Of a stretch of DNA of 64,000 bases, positions 23,561 through 35,095 are shown in pieces; position 1 is the first letter of the stretch; every line of letters begins with the position of its first letter. Source of the DNA: Escallonia rubra. Lineage: Eukaryota > Streptophyta > Magnoliopsida > Escalloniales > Escalloniaceae. Location: assembly GCA_033065855.1 (NCBI GenBank), contig JAVXUO010002964.1:59224-123223 (forward strand), given 5' to 3'. The notes under the pieces were generated by a model that was not told where the DNA came from, ran no database searches, and saw only the letters and a program-made list of their open reading frames with translations. Both the position numbers and the translations under genes were made by a program.

Positions 23561-24021
23561 AGAGAGAGAGATTAGGGCGAAGTTACAGAAGGGTTTATAT
23601 ACTTTTCATTTAGCGACCGACAGTTAGCAGTCGTTAATTTTAGTGACTGCTTTAACGCTGGCTAAAAGCTGTCGCTAAAATTAGTGACTGCCATAACGGT
23701 CGCTAAAATAGGCGCCAATCTTTTTGTTAACCCTGCCAGAATTTTTCTATACCTAGTGACCGCGAATAATACTAGTTGCAAATGTGCTCGCTAAAGTATG
23801 AGTTAACGACCGCAATTTTTGGCGGTCGTAAATGTGGGCCTAAAGGTCCTATTTCTTGTATTAGAGAGTGAGAAAAAAAAAAGGCTATTTTGAAGGCTAT
23901 ACATTTAGCGCCAACATGCATTATTTTAAATATTCTTGACACCGCGTTCTCTACAAGTAGAACTGCCCCCATAGTTTGATTCTTACACCAAGATAAACCA
24001 ACTACCAAGAGCAGTCCTATA

Positions 24022-24111
24022 ATACCCTTGTCAGTAGGTGAATACAATCCGAGTGCCGATGGCCAGCCAGAGATCGTCCGTCCGCCAGCAACCTTTCCGC
24101 CTAGTTTAGGG
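24022..24111 (+). pseudogene. TPS exon 1 relic (module 2)
   Basis: Matches the first 90 bases of TPS exon 1 with the start codon changed to ATA. The homology stops right after CCTAGTTTAGGG, at the PSL codons, where it joins the reiterated GACCACCTTAGGCTATG unit. The TPS-like leader lies just upstream (23950-24021). Confidence 0.75.
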
Positions 24112-24960
24112 ACCACCTTAGGCTATGTAATTTACGATTTTCGGTTATATTGACATTTTTTCCCCTCTCTTTTGGTTACAACGTTTTTAATAATTCTGCA
24201 ATTTCTAGCGAAAATGTTTTAAGTAAAAAGTACACTACGTTTCGAGAGTGAGAAAGAAAAGTCTATTGTGAAGGCCATACATTTACAGTACGTTTAGAGA
24301 GAGAGAGAGAGAGAGAGTCTATTGTGAAGGCCATACATTTACACTACATTTATAGAGAGAGAGAGAGAGAGAGAGAGATATGATGGTGACTGTGGTTTAA
24401 ATATTGCCGGTTGGAGGAAAAGATGGCTTCGGCCGTCAAGTTGTCGATGTGAAAATTAGGTGGTTGCTCTCTACTAGAAAATGGAAGATACAAAGTTTTT
24501 GAGATAAGTGAGACCAAATTAACATGTTTTTTTTTTATCGTTTTTTATTACAACTTTGGTTAGAACATGTTTTTTTTTTTTACCAGTCGCAAATGACATG
24601 CAGTCGCTACGTAATTTACAATTTTGGTTATATTAACATGTTTTTTTTATCGTTTTTTATTACAACCTTTCTAATAATTCTGCATTTTTAAGTGAAAATG
24701 TTTTTTTTTTCTTTCTAGCATAGTTTTTAAGTAAAAAGTAATGAAACAATTTACTTTTTTGTTTAGAGAGTGAGAGAAAGAAAACTACAAATGCCTACCA
24801 ACTCACAGACAAACACACAAAAACAAACACTTCATCTCTGTACAACCACTTTGAGCAAGCCCGAGTTTGTTGCCTGCTCCAAGGATCCCCCAAATCTGCA
24901 TACCCATCTCATATCTATCAGCATGGTGGGATGCGATTGGGTGCAGAAACACCCAATCTG

Positions 24961-24970
24961 TAACTTTAAT

Positions 24971-25021
<51 letters not shown>
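24961..25021. repeat. (GT)n(GA)n microsatellite
   Basis: Adjoining GT and GA dinucleotide runs. Related runs occur at 40768-40820 and 51991-52041. Confidence 0.95.
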
Positions 25022-25024
<3 letters not shown>

Positions 25025-25553
25025 GGAAGGTGGGAAAGTGTTATGATGGTGCGGTGGTGGTGTTAAGTTGGTTGTAGTTGAATAGAAAAAGAGAGAGGGA
25101 AGAAGGAGATATATAAAATACATATTTCACATTCTATGTATAAGCGATAGTTTGCTATTTTTAAAATATATTACTATCACGTCAGTAAAAATCGTTAGTT
25201 AGGGTCATGGAATCTTAACGGTGGGCGGTTTGATACAAAATTTACACTTTTTGAATATGTGTGCAAAATTTTGAAACCTATATCTTTGACTGTAATATAC
25301 CCCTAGACTGAAGCATATAAGTGATATTATCCTTAAGTTTTAACTAAAACAATTTACTTTATGTTTAGAGAGTCAAAAATAAGAGGCGACTTTACTGAGT
25401 ACTAATAAAGGCTATTTTGAAAGCAATACATAACGAAAGAAAAGGCTATTTTGAAAGCTGTACATTCTTGACACTGCGTTCTCTATAAGTAGAGCTGCCC
25501 CCATATTTTGATTGTTACACCAAGATAAACCAACTACCTAGAGTAGTCCTATA

Positions 25554-25642
25554 ATGGCCTTGTCTGCATGCGAATAAACTCCGAGTGCCAATGGCCAGCG
25601 AGATCGTCCGTCCGCTTGCAAATATCCAGCCTAGTTTTGGGA
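25554..25642 (+). pseudogene. TPS exon 1 relic (module 3)
   Basis: Begins at an ATG preceded by the TPS leader and a TATAAGTA-like box (25480-25490). It breaks at the same PSL position as modules 2 and 5 and carries in-frame damage. Confidence 0.75.
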
Positions 25643-26671
25643 CCAACTTAGGCTATGTAATTTACGATTTTGGTTATACTGACATGTTTTATTTCCTCTT
25701 TTTTGGTTACAACGTTTTTAATAATCCTGCAATTTTAAGCGAAAATGTTTTCTTTTAGGATTATAGCATAGTTTTTAAGTAAAGTAATTTACACTATGTT
25801 TAGAGATTGAGAAAGAAAAGGCTATTTTGAAGGCCATGCATTGACACTACGGTCAGAGAGTGAGTGAGAAAGAAAAACTAGATCACTGTGATGATGGTGA
25901 TTGTTGTGAAGCTGGCTTAAACAAAGGCTACAGTAAGATAATAATATAAATATTGCGGTTGGAGGAAAACATGACATCACCTTCAAGTTGTCAGTGGCAA
26001 AATTGGGTGGTTGCTGTCTATTAGAAAATGGAAGATACATAGTTTTGGGGATAAGTGAGACCAAATCAGGCTACATAATTTAAAATTTTGGTTATATTAA
26101 CATGTTTTTTTTGCTCGTTTTTTTTTTTACAACTTTTCTAATAATTCTGCATTTTTAAGTGAAAATGTTTTTTTTCTTTCTAGCATAGTTGTTAAGTAAA
26201 AAGTAATGAAACAATATACTTTTATGTTTAGAGAGTGAGAGAAAGAAAAGGCTATTTTGAAGGGTACAGTGAGATAATAATAGAAATATTGCAGTCGGAG
26301 GAAAAGATGGCTTCGGCTTTCATGTTGTTGGTGGCAAAATTGCATGGTTGCTGTCTACTAGAAAATGGAAGATACAAAGTTTCTGGGATAAGTGAGACCA
26401 AATTAGGCTATGTAATTTAAAATTTTGGTTATATTAACATGTTTTTTTTCCTCACTTTTTTAATTAATAACATCTTTTTTAATAATTCTGCATTGTTAGT
26501 TTTTGAGTAAAAAGTAATGAAACAATTTACTTTTATGTTTAGAGAGAGAGAAAGAAAAAGTTATTTTGAAGTCTATACATTTAGCCCAACACGCGGTTTG
26601 CTCCACTTGCCCCGCAGCCCCTAGTTTGATTTTCTCACCAAGATAAGCCTAGCATTTATAGTAGTTCTATA

Positions 26672-27164
26672 ATGGCCTGCCCCCATAGTGGAATACACTC
26701 GGAGTGCTAATGGCCAGCCGGAGATCTCCCGTCCGCTGGCAGACTTCCCGTCTAGTTTATGTGGTGATCGCTTCACGTCATTCGAGAATGTCAACACTAT
26801 TGTCATTGCGACAGCCGATTCATCTTTGTTTCAGAGTCAGGCTCAGAGTAAAAGGAGCCAAAGTTAGTAAGCTCCTCAAGAATGTAAGCCTCTGCAATTA
26901 AACCTTCAACGCGCGTTTTGTTACCCACCTTTTTCTTATGATCAAACATATACCTATGTAAAAAAGAAGTCATTTTTCAGTGAACAAAGCATGTGTGCAA
27001 GTGTGAAATACAGTTTAAAGATGGATGAGTGACATCACATCTCAAATGGATACATCCATCGATACTGCACAGGTTCGCCTACTTTAGCCCTATATGCTAT
27101 GTGAGTGGTCAAATGCTCTATCGAATCAAAGAATGATGGGGGAAAGATTTTCTCTAGCTTGCAC
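26672..27164 (+). pseudogene. TPS exon 1 relic fused to CACTA DUF4218 (module 4)
   Basis: Close copy of module 1: an exon-1 relic (26672-26795) continues into antisense DUF4218 sequence and ends where the LTR fragment begins at 27165. The shared fusion point shows modules 1 and 4 were copied after the fusion formed. Confidence 0.75.
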
Positions 27165-27978
27165 TGTAAGACCCCAAATAACTAGAAATTAAATTATTGT
27201 TATATTTAGGGCATCTTTGCAAATTTAATTATTTTCGGGGTATTTTGAAATAAGTGATGAATGTTTAGGGGTCTTTTAGTTATTTACCGATCTTAGAGAC
27301 TTTTAAAGGCTAGCCAAGTCAGTTTTATCGTTACTTTGTGATATAACTCGATCAAATATAACTCCCAATAATTGGGGGACACCCGGCAAATCCCAGTCAA
27401 ACTGGGAGATTTATCAGGATTCTAAAAGAGTCATCAGAGATTGTGACGTGATCCTCGAGGATCCTAACGCGATCTTGACACATCTGGCCCACGGCCCAGT
27501 CCTACTAGGACTCTCCTTTCACAGCTATATAAAGGGGTCTAACCCCCCAGGTATAGGGGGAATGACACAATTCATGCTTTTTCAGAGTTACTATTCTGTA
27601 GCTGCGCTCTGACTTAAGCATCAGAGAGTTCTCCGCCGGGAACCCCACCCGGCGGTCACTCGTTTTCTGTCTTGCAGGTCATCGGTCTAGGCTCGGGTTC
27701 CGCAAAGTACGCGGAGCATATTTTTAGCAGCAACAGATTGGCGCCATCCGTGGGACCCGCCAGCCTAACCGTTTGACCTCAAGAAACCAGTACGGTTTAT
27801 ACCGCTAATTGTTAGCGGCTACTTGTCGAAACTGTTACAGAATAGCCGCCGCCGCGGGTGTCAGATTCAACAGCCATCAAACAATCTGGTCGCCATAAAG
27901 AAGGCAACTCAGCACCTCTACGGCCCTATGGTCAACACCATAATCAATAACGGCGTCGCCGTCAGCAGTGCCAACAAG
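27165..27978 (+). mobile_element. LTR plus leader of a gypsy-type retrotransposon, copy 1
   Basis: A 571-bp LTR (TGTAAGACCCC...GCAGCAACA, 27165-27735) contains a TATATAAAGG box and is followed by a primer-binding-site-like TTGGCGCCATCCGTGGGA and a short leader/gag start. It is then cut off at about 27978. A broken fragment with no second LTR; present in both segment copies, so older than the duplication. Confidence 0.75.
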
Positions 27979-28081
27979 CGTTGTTTAAAACATTCTTGAC
28001 ACCGTGTTCTCTATAAGTAGAGCTGGCCCCATAGTTTGATTGTTACACCAAGATAAACCAACTACCTAGAGCAGTCCAATA

Positions 28082-28169
28082 ATGGCCTTGTCAGTAGGTG
28101 AATACACACCGAGTGCCAATGGCCAGCGAGATCGTCCGTCCGCTCGCAAACTTCCAGCCTAGTTTAGGG
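28082..28169 (+). pseudogene. TPS exon 1 relic (module 5)
   Basis: Begins ATGGCCTTGTCAGTAGGTG with the leader and a TATAAGTA-like box upstream. One base is missing relative to exon 1 in the NGQPEIV region, and it breaks after CCTAGTTTAGGG. Nearly identical to module 7 at 41361. Confidence 0.75.
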
Positions 28170-28743
28170 ACCAACATAGGCTATGTAATTTACAATTTTG
28201 GTTATACTGACATGTTTATTTTTTCCTCTTTTTCGGTTACAACGTTTTTAATAATCCTGCAATTTTAAGCGAAAATGTTTTCTTTTAGGATTCTAGCATA
28301 GTTTTTAAGTAAAGTAATTACACTACGTTTAGAGAGTGAGAAAGAGAAGCTTGATCACTGTGAGATAATAATAGAAATATTGCGGTTGGAGGAGAAGGTG
28401 GCTTCGGCCTTCAAGTTGTCGGTGGCAAAATTGGGTGGTTGCTGTCTACTAGAAAATGGAAGATACAAAGTTTTTGGCATAAGTGAGACCAAATTTGGCT
28501 TTGTAATTTACAATTTTGGTTACATTAACATTTTTTTTTCTCTTCCTTTATTACAACTTTTTTAATAATTCTGCATTTTTAAATGAAAATGTTTTTTTTT
28601 TCTTTCTAGCATAGTTTTTAAGTAAAAAGTAATGAAACAATTTACTTTTATGTTTAGACAGTGAGAGAAAGAAAAGGCTACTTCGAAGGCTATACATTTA
28701 GCCCAACATGTGGTTTGCCCCACTCGCATTACTTAAACCATTC

Positions 28744-28852
28744 TATAAATAAAACTGCCCCATAGTTTGATTGTCATACCAAGATAAGTCTAGCATTTAT
28801 AGCAATTCTCCCATCAGCTGGCAAACTTCCCGCCTTGCTTATGGGGTGATCC
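28744..28852 (+). pseudogene. TPS promoter and exon 1 relic (module 6)
   Basis: Keeps TATAAATA (28744-28751) and the leader but lost the ATG region. Only the LANF.P..LWGD codon region (28805-28852) remains, then it joins the Helitron-like block. Confidence 0.65.
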
Positions 28853-28854
28853 TG

Positions 28855-30066
28855 TGCAAGAATAAAGTTAATAATATCAATTTTATTAAAAAAAATCAAG
28901 CATAAGTGTTTATTGTCACATTCGGTAAATTCGGTAAAACAAATCTTATATTACAGAAAAACAAGTAAGTCATGCGTGTGACAAAATAAGTTAACAAAAT
29001 ATTGTCATCATATCAAACTTAGATTCATTGTAACTACACTTTTTTAATGAATTTGAAATTGTTAAAACCAAACATGTGCAGAGATAAAGTTAGCAATATG
29101 ATATTTTTGTAATATAAAATTTGGGCTTTTTAATTTATTTTAACTTTAATATAGATAAAATATGAAAACCAAACATGTCTTTTTAGGTAGTTATTTACCA
29201 TTTAATATTTATATTTTGTGTCATTTTATAAAAAAAAAATTGTTGGAATGACACTTGTCACCATTCTAGATAGGTAGTTGGTAACACCACAGAAGTGTTA
29301 TACCAAAAAAAGGTTTTCTCTTTATATATAAAGAGATGCCGTGTACACGCATTGCGTGTGCGATTCTGTCATTGCAAACTTTGAGTAATGTATTTTGAGA
29401 TAATCTGCTTACCCACTGTCGCTTACAAATGCAATTGACAGATTGTAAATTGAATTTTCTTCAGATGTGAGGGAGAAGGTGAAATGTAGAAGAAAATGGG
29501 TCGTTACCCGTAGAGAGTGGGTGTTTGTAACTAATGATTTTATGGAGAGTGTGTAGTTATATTTTACAATTTTGCCCTTGTGATGGACACGTGTTAGTGC
29601 CGGAGTCGCTCTCAGTGTAACACCAAAAGGGTATTCCACCAAAAATAGACTTCTCAATATATATAGTATAGATGAGTCATCGTCGCACATACGATGCGTG
29701 TGCGAAAATAAAATTAATAATACAAATTTTTTTAAAAAACAAATCGTGTACATTATTTATTGTCATATACTGTAAAATGAATCTTAAATTACAAATACGT
29801 GTCCAAACACAAGTTAGCAAAATATTAATATCGTATCAAACTTGGCCTTTAAATTTTACTTTAACTATATTTTTTTGATGAATTTGAATTTGTGAAAACT
29901 AAACACAATTTTATAGGTAGTTACTTACTAATTAAGATTTTAATTTTGTGTCACTTTTTAAAAATTCTTTTGAAACGCCACTTGTCATCATTATAGGTTG
30001 GTAGTTATGTAACACCAAAGAGGCGTTACACCAAACCAAGTTTTGACTTAATAAGTAGTATAGATA
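28855..30066 (-). mobile_element. Helitron-like AT-rich repeat pair, copy 1
   Basis: Two diverged direct units (about 28855-29340 and 29690-30066) share AATAAAGTTAATAATA, TTGTGTCA and GTAACACCA...GTGTTACACC blocks. Reading the minus strand, the right borders give TCTATACTA..T-type starts (near 29670 and 30060), which resemble 5' ends of plant Helitrons. No helicase and no 3' hairpin were identified, so the class is tentative. Confidence 0.35.
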
Positions 30067-30288
30067 TAAATTGGTATAGATAGATAGCTATATTCTGACG
30101 CAGTTATTATGAGAGGTACAACATGCATTGGTTACCCAATTTAGATTTTCCTCATTAATGGTAACACAAGCCTTTAACATGCGTTGGTTACTCAATTTAC
30201 GCTACGTTTAGAGTGTGAGAAAGAAAAGCCTATTTTGAAGGCTATACATTTAGCTCCAACTTGCCCTACTTGCAGTTCTATAAATAGA

Positions 30289-30296
30289 ACTGCCCC
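30289..30296 (+). promoter_or_regulatory. TATA box of TPS gene A
   Basis: TATAAATA 60 bases before the start codon at 30349, followed by the leader GAACTGCCCCCATAG that is also seen in front of the upstream exon-1 relics. Confidence 0.75.
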
Positions 30297-30348
30297 CATA
30301 GTTTGATTCTTACACCAAGGTAAAGCAACTACCAATAACTGTTCTATA

Positions 30349-33300
30349 ATGGCCTCGTCTGTGGGTGAAAACACTCCAAGTGCCAATGGCCAGCCGGAGA
30401 TCGTCCGTCCGCTGGCAAACTTCCAGCCTAGTTTATGGGGTGATCGCTTCACTTCATTTGATTCAGATGATAAGGTAAGAGTAGACGCTCGGTGTGCGCG
30501 AGTGCGTATGTATGAGTTTCTCTGTGTGTCTGGAAAGAGGGATCAACAACAATGGAGTTTGGATCTCCTGCTGCAAAAACTACAGCAAGGGGTTGCTGTT
30601 GGTAGCGCGAAGTCCCTCTTTGTACCTCCAATAAACGTAGAAACAGTAAAGAGCCAACCTTGGTAACGTGTTACTGAAAGGGCGTTGACTTCCTATTTTG
30701 TTCTTTTGTCCTTTTTAACATTTACACCACAAGCCAAAGCATTTCAAAGGAAACTACATTCAATTCGTACATTAGACTCTATATATTTATGCACTCAGGT
30801 GGAAATATATTTAGCGTATTTAAGGAGGGAAATAATAATCTTACTCTAAATAATAGTAAGCAATTACGTGTATATATGTGGTCGCTAGTCTTAATTACAT
30901 AACATTTTATGAATCCCTAGTATCCGAAGTGTACAGAGCTATATCTTATCACTTCCAAATAATAATCTCATGCAGTTGTTATTAGAGTACAAAATGCATT
31001 TGTCACTTAGTAGCCGTTAGTTTGCAATTCTCATTTTCAGTATTTGTAATGGTGGCAAAATTAAATATTCTCTTTTTGGTTGTTCGTTTATAATATTTCA
31101 TTTTTGGGTGTTCTTAAAATTTTCTGACAGGTTATAACTGTGTGTCAGAAAAAAAAGAGAAAAACATGCGGTGTACAATTTTTTTTATTTTAACAGAGTT
31201 GTCAGGTCCAACAACCGTGGCACCACCCCGCTGCTTCCGGTCGAAACCCCAACACCACCGTAAGCCACCCTTCTCACCACTACTCGCCACCCACACCCAC
31301 CAGAACAACTGTAGCACCACCCGAAAGCTTCATATCGAAGCCCCAGTACCATTATAAGCTAACCTCCTCGCCACCCACACCCACACCCACCATGAACATC
31401 GTCGTTAAACACCAAAATCGAACTAGATCGCTACCCCCAACAGCCGTGAAACACCATAGGACCACTCTCAACCACTAGCACAGCCGCGTCTACTACTATT
31501 TGTTCTATCCACCAACATTCGAGACCCACGACTGTTGCTACGCGGTTCCAAACACCGGATCGCCACATAATAGCCACTCAAGCACCACAACGCCACCCTC
31601 AACCAAAGGTTTAGCCTCTTGATGGCATTTAGTGGTGGTGGATATGGGGGTTTTGCGGCGGCAGTGTTTGAAGAAGAAAGATGGGTGGTGTTTCTTTTGG
31701 GAAATGAAAAATGAGTGGGTCAGCCGGTCAGCTTCTGTAGAGAGGCTGGTTAGTGAGCTTTGATGTCAGATTTATTGAGGGATTTTAGGGTTATTGTGGT
31801 AACATAACACATCAATAGTAAGGATATTTTGATAAATTATAGTGGAAAAACGGATACGAAAAGCAAACAAAACTATATGAAAAAAAAAAAAAAAAAACAT
31901 TGGGTACTTTTTGCAAAACTATAAACGAACAAGATGTTGCTTTTGTTTTAATTTGTTTTTAAACTAAAAACTCATAATAATACAACAAGAAATAAAAGTT
32001 GAAAATAAAAAATGTAAACAAAGAACCCCTAAGATTCTCTTCATTCATGGCAACACAAACTTAACATTTCACGTCAAAAAGTTTACATAGAAATTTTTAT
32101 CTTAGTTAGTGAATGTGGTCTCAAATATGGCAAGCGGACGAATGTACGTACTTCGTCTGTCCTTCGTTAGCATTTCGGCTTCTCAGGAGGCAAATTTCTA
32201 TGTATCTCAATAGCTTTGGACTTGACAGATGTATCTAAATAGATTTTCTGGTACATATGTAGTATACACTAGTGTTAGATTTATTGAGAAAACTGAATGC
32301 GTTTCTTATTATGGATAGAGGAGGTTTGAACTCAATTATTAGGTACTGTGCTAATACAGGTTTCGGAAAGGTATGCTAAAGAAATCGAAGTGCAGAAAGA
32401 GAAAGTGAGAAGTACAATATTAGCTGCTGCCGGCAGCAACCAAGTTGAGAAAATGTGTTTGATCGACGCCGTTCAACGCCTTGGTGTGGCAAGTCACTTT
32501 GAGAAAGAAATTGACGCGCAACTGGAACAGATTTTCGCCGGTGAATCAGCCAATACAGACTATGATTTATACACGGTTGCACTTCACTTCCGATTATGCA
32601 GACAACGTGGTTATAATGTTTCCTGCAGTAAGTCCCTTTCTTGCTTATATTCAAAGTGGAACCGTGGTGGGGAAAAAAAAAAGAGTCCAACAATTGCAGC
32701 AATTTCAAAAACTCGAGGCCAATATACAAAGTATTTGCACCTCGATCTGCTGTTACTTCGTTAGGAGTTAAAAGTTTTTGCTTTTGCCACACAGAAGGAT
32801 GTGAATTTATCACAATCTTGCTGACATATTTTTAATTCCAGCCATCCCAAACGAGATGGCAGCACCCACCACATATAAATTATAGCACTCACATTTCTCA
32901 ACATTCGGCTGCAATGAGCGTTGTAGCACGAGGGTACAGCCTCCCCATGTAGGCAACAGCTAATGATTGAAATATATGGTTAGTAACATTTTACAAATAC
33001 TTTCAGCGACAAATGTTAACAGCTATTGTTAGTGTGACTAATCATTTTTAGTGATTTCGAATTATCGTTATATAGGAGTTGAAGCATCTTGCTAGAACCC
33101 CAATTACAACCAAAAGTTTTTCTACTTAATTTGTTTATAAGCTTACTCTTCCCCGTCTCGATAGATACTATTATTGAGAAACCATAAAGAGCCCCTAATT
33201 CAAAGATTTGATTTGACATGTTTTTTAAGCAATGGGGGTAAACAAGGGCAATTGTCTATTTCTACATCATATACTCCTTTTTCACACTTTTTTGACAATC

Positions 33301-35048
33301 TTTTATTGCTTTTAGCTACTAATAAATTTGGACGAGCACATTACTGTGTAGAAATACCCGTCCTGTAAACATTATTGGCTGCTTTCATGGGTTGTATGGA
33401 GATGCATACAGTCCCACTGTAGCGACATTTAATCATCGCTAAATACTTGTAGTAACATATATATAGTCATGAAAAAGTGCTGCTAAAAATTGTCGTTAAA
33501 GGTGTCGACAAAAATACTAGTAAGCATGTCGAGTGACCATTATTGTTGTTAAACGGAGACATAGAAGTATCTTGGTACAATTTGAGTAGTAGCAAAAGTT
33601 ACAAGCTCACGTTGCTTACCATATTACTTCAATTAAGAACTGCATGACTGTGAGTGTTTCAAGACTCCTGCAAAAAGTTATATGAACTACGTGCAAGAAT
33701 CAAAATCGTGTATCATATTTAGCTGTTGAATTGGAGCTACCGCCTATTGTAGCAAAGGCTTGTCTTCAGAACTAGTTTATGTCAAAGTTCGCACTTACTT
33801 CAATAACATAGAAAATCTCAAATACTGGCCAATGAATCAGGTACATTTGAGAAATTCAAAGATAGCAGTGGAAAGTTCAAACCAGCAGTAGCAAGTGACC
33901 CAAGGGGTATGCTGGCGTTGTATGAAGCTTCGCAGTTAAGGGTAAAAGGAGAAGATATCCTAGATGAGGCCCTTGAGTTTACAACAACTCATCTCGAGTC
34001 CTGTGAATTGGATTTGAACCCAAATTTTGCAAATCAAGTGAAGCATGCCCTGTATCAACAACTCCGTAAGGGAATCCCGAGAGTGGAAGCACGTCATTTC
34101 TTATCAGTATACGAAGACGACAAGTCAAAGAATGAGTCACTACTAAAGCTGGCAAAGTTGGATTTCAATTTTCTGCAGTTGTTGCACAAGAAAGAACTCT
34201 GTGAAGTCTCAAGGTAATTCCGCTCACATGACGAAATAATGCTTTTCTCATAATCTCATATGCAGTGGTAGTAAATTAAGTGTTTGTTTATATCCCAGGT
34301 GGTGGAAAGACTTGGATTTTGTGTCAAAACTTCCATACGCTAGAGATAGGATGGTGGAATGCTACTTTTGGACTCTGGGTCTGTACTCTGAGCCTCGTTA
34401 CTCTCTTGGAAGGATCATCGTTGCCAAGACCGTAGCCATGATATCAGTCCTAGATGATACCTATGATGCGTACGGTACAGTTGAAGAACTACAACTATTT
34501 ACAGACTCGGTAGAGCGGTAAAGTATCTCCGGTTTAGTTTCATATTAAAAGTTTTCGAAAAGGATTGTGACATGAAACAGAGCAGTTGATAAATTCGTGT
34601 GATGTTGCAGGTGGGATATTAGCGTCATCAATCAACTCCCAGAGTACATGAAACCTTTATATGCAGCTCTATTAGGTCTTTACGATGGTTTTGAGGAGGA
34701 AATGACAAAGCAAGGAAAATCATATGCTGCTTGTTATGCCAGAGAACACGTATGACTCCCTAATTCGTATATTTTTTTGGTCCTATCTCCTTATTTTTCT
34801 TTCTTTTATTTGTGTAAGTTTTCATGAAAGGTTATCGGCTAAGTTACAGCAATAAAATCCTAGAACACGAACTTCGTTTATTCTTCTTTAACGCCAAGAG
34901 TCGAGATCATCTATGTCTACCCCTTCACTTCCCTAACTTCGGGATTCTATTAGGAAGATTAGCAGGGAACCAAGTGTCCACCACCAAGATGACCTGCATA
35001 TACAAGATGAGTCTAACTCCACCTAAAGGATTTAACCAATAAGACTTG

Positions 35049-35095
<47 letters not shown>

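Larger units (their letters stand above)
22129..23862 (-). mobile_element. Truncated CACTA element, copy 1 remnant
   Basis: On the minus strand, from the right end: a decayed terminus (ACAAGAAATAGGACC, 23862 leftward), subterminal GCGACCG/CGGTCGC repeats (23600-23840), a GC-rich repeat block (23341-23560), a captured gene fragment (22629-22914) and a piece of transposase (22491-22129). The far end is replaced by a TPS exon 1 relic. Compare 45981-49905 in copy 2, which keeps more of the transposase. Confidence 0.65.

Noticed and set aside
23772-24116. Minus-strand 114-residue frame, repeated at 30192, 49899 and 57213
   Set aside because: Antisense of the TPS leader and exon 1; conserved only because exon 1 is repeated.
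31142-31357. Pro/His/Thr-rich frames in TPS intron 1 and 38350-38836
   Set aside because: CACCAC low-complexity sequence; no start context or homology, and one copy is inside an intron.
32376-32813. Minus-strand 145-residue frame over TPS exon 2
   Set aside because: Shadow of exon 2 (32360-32627) and intron 2; no domain of its own.
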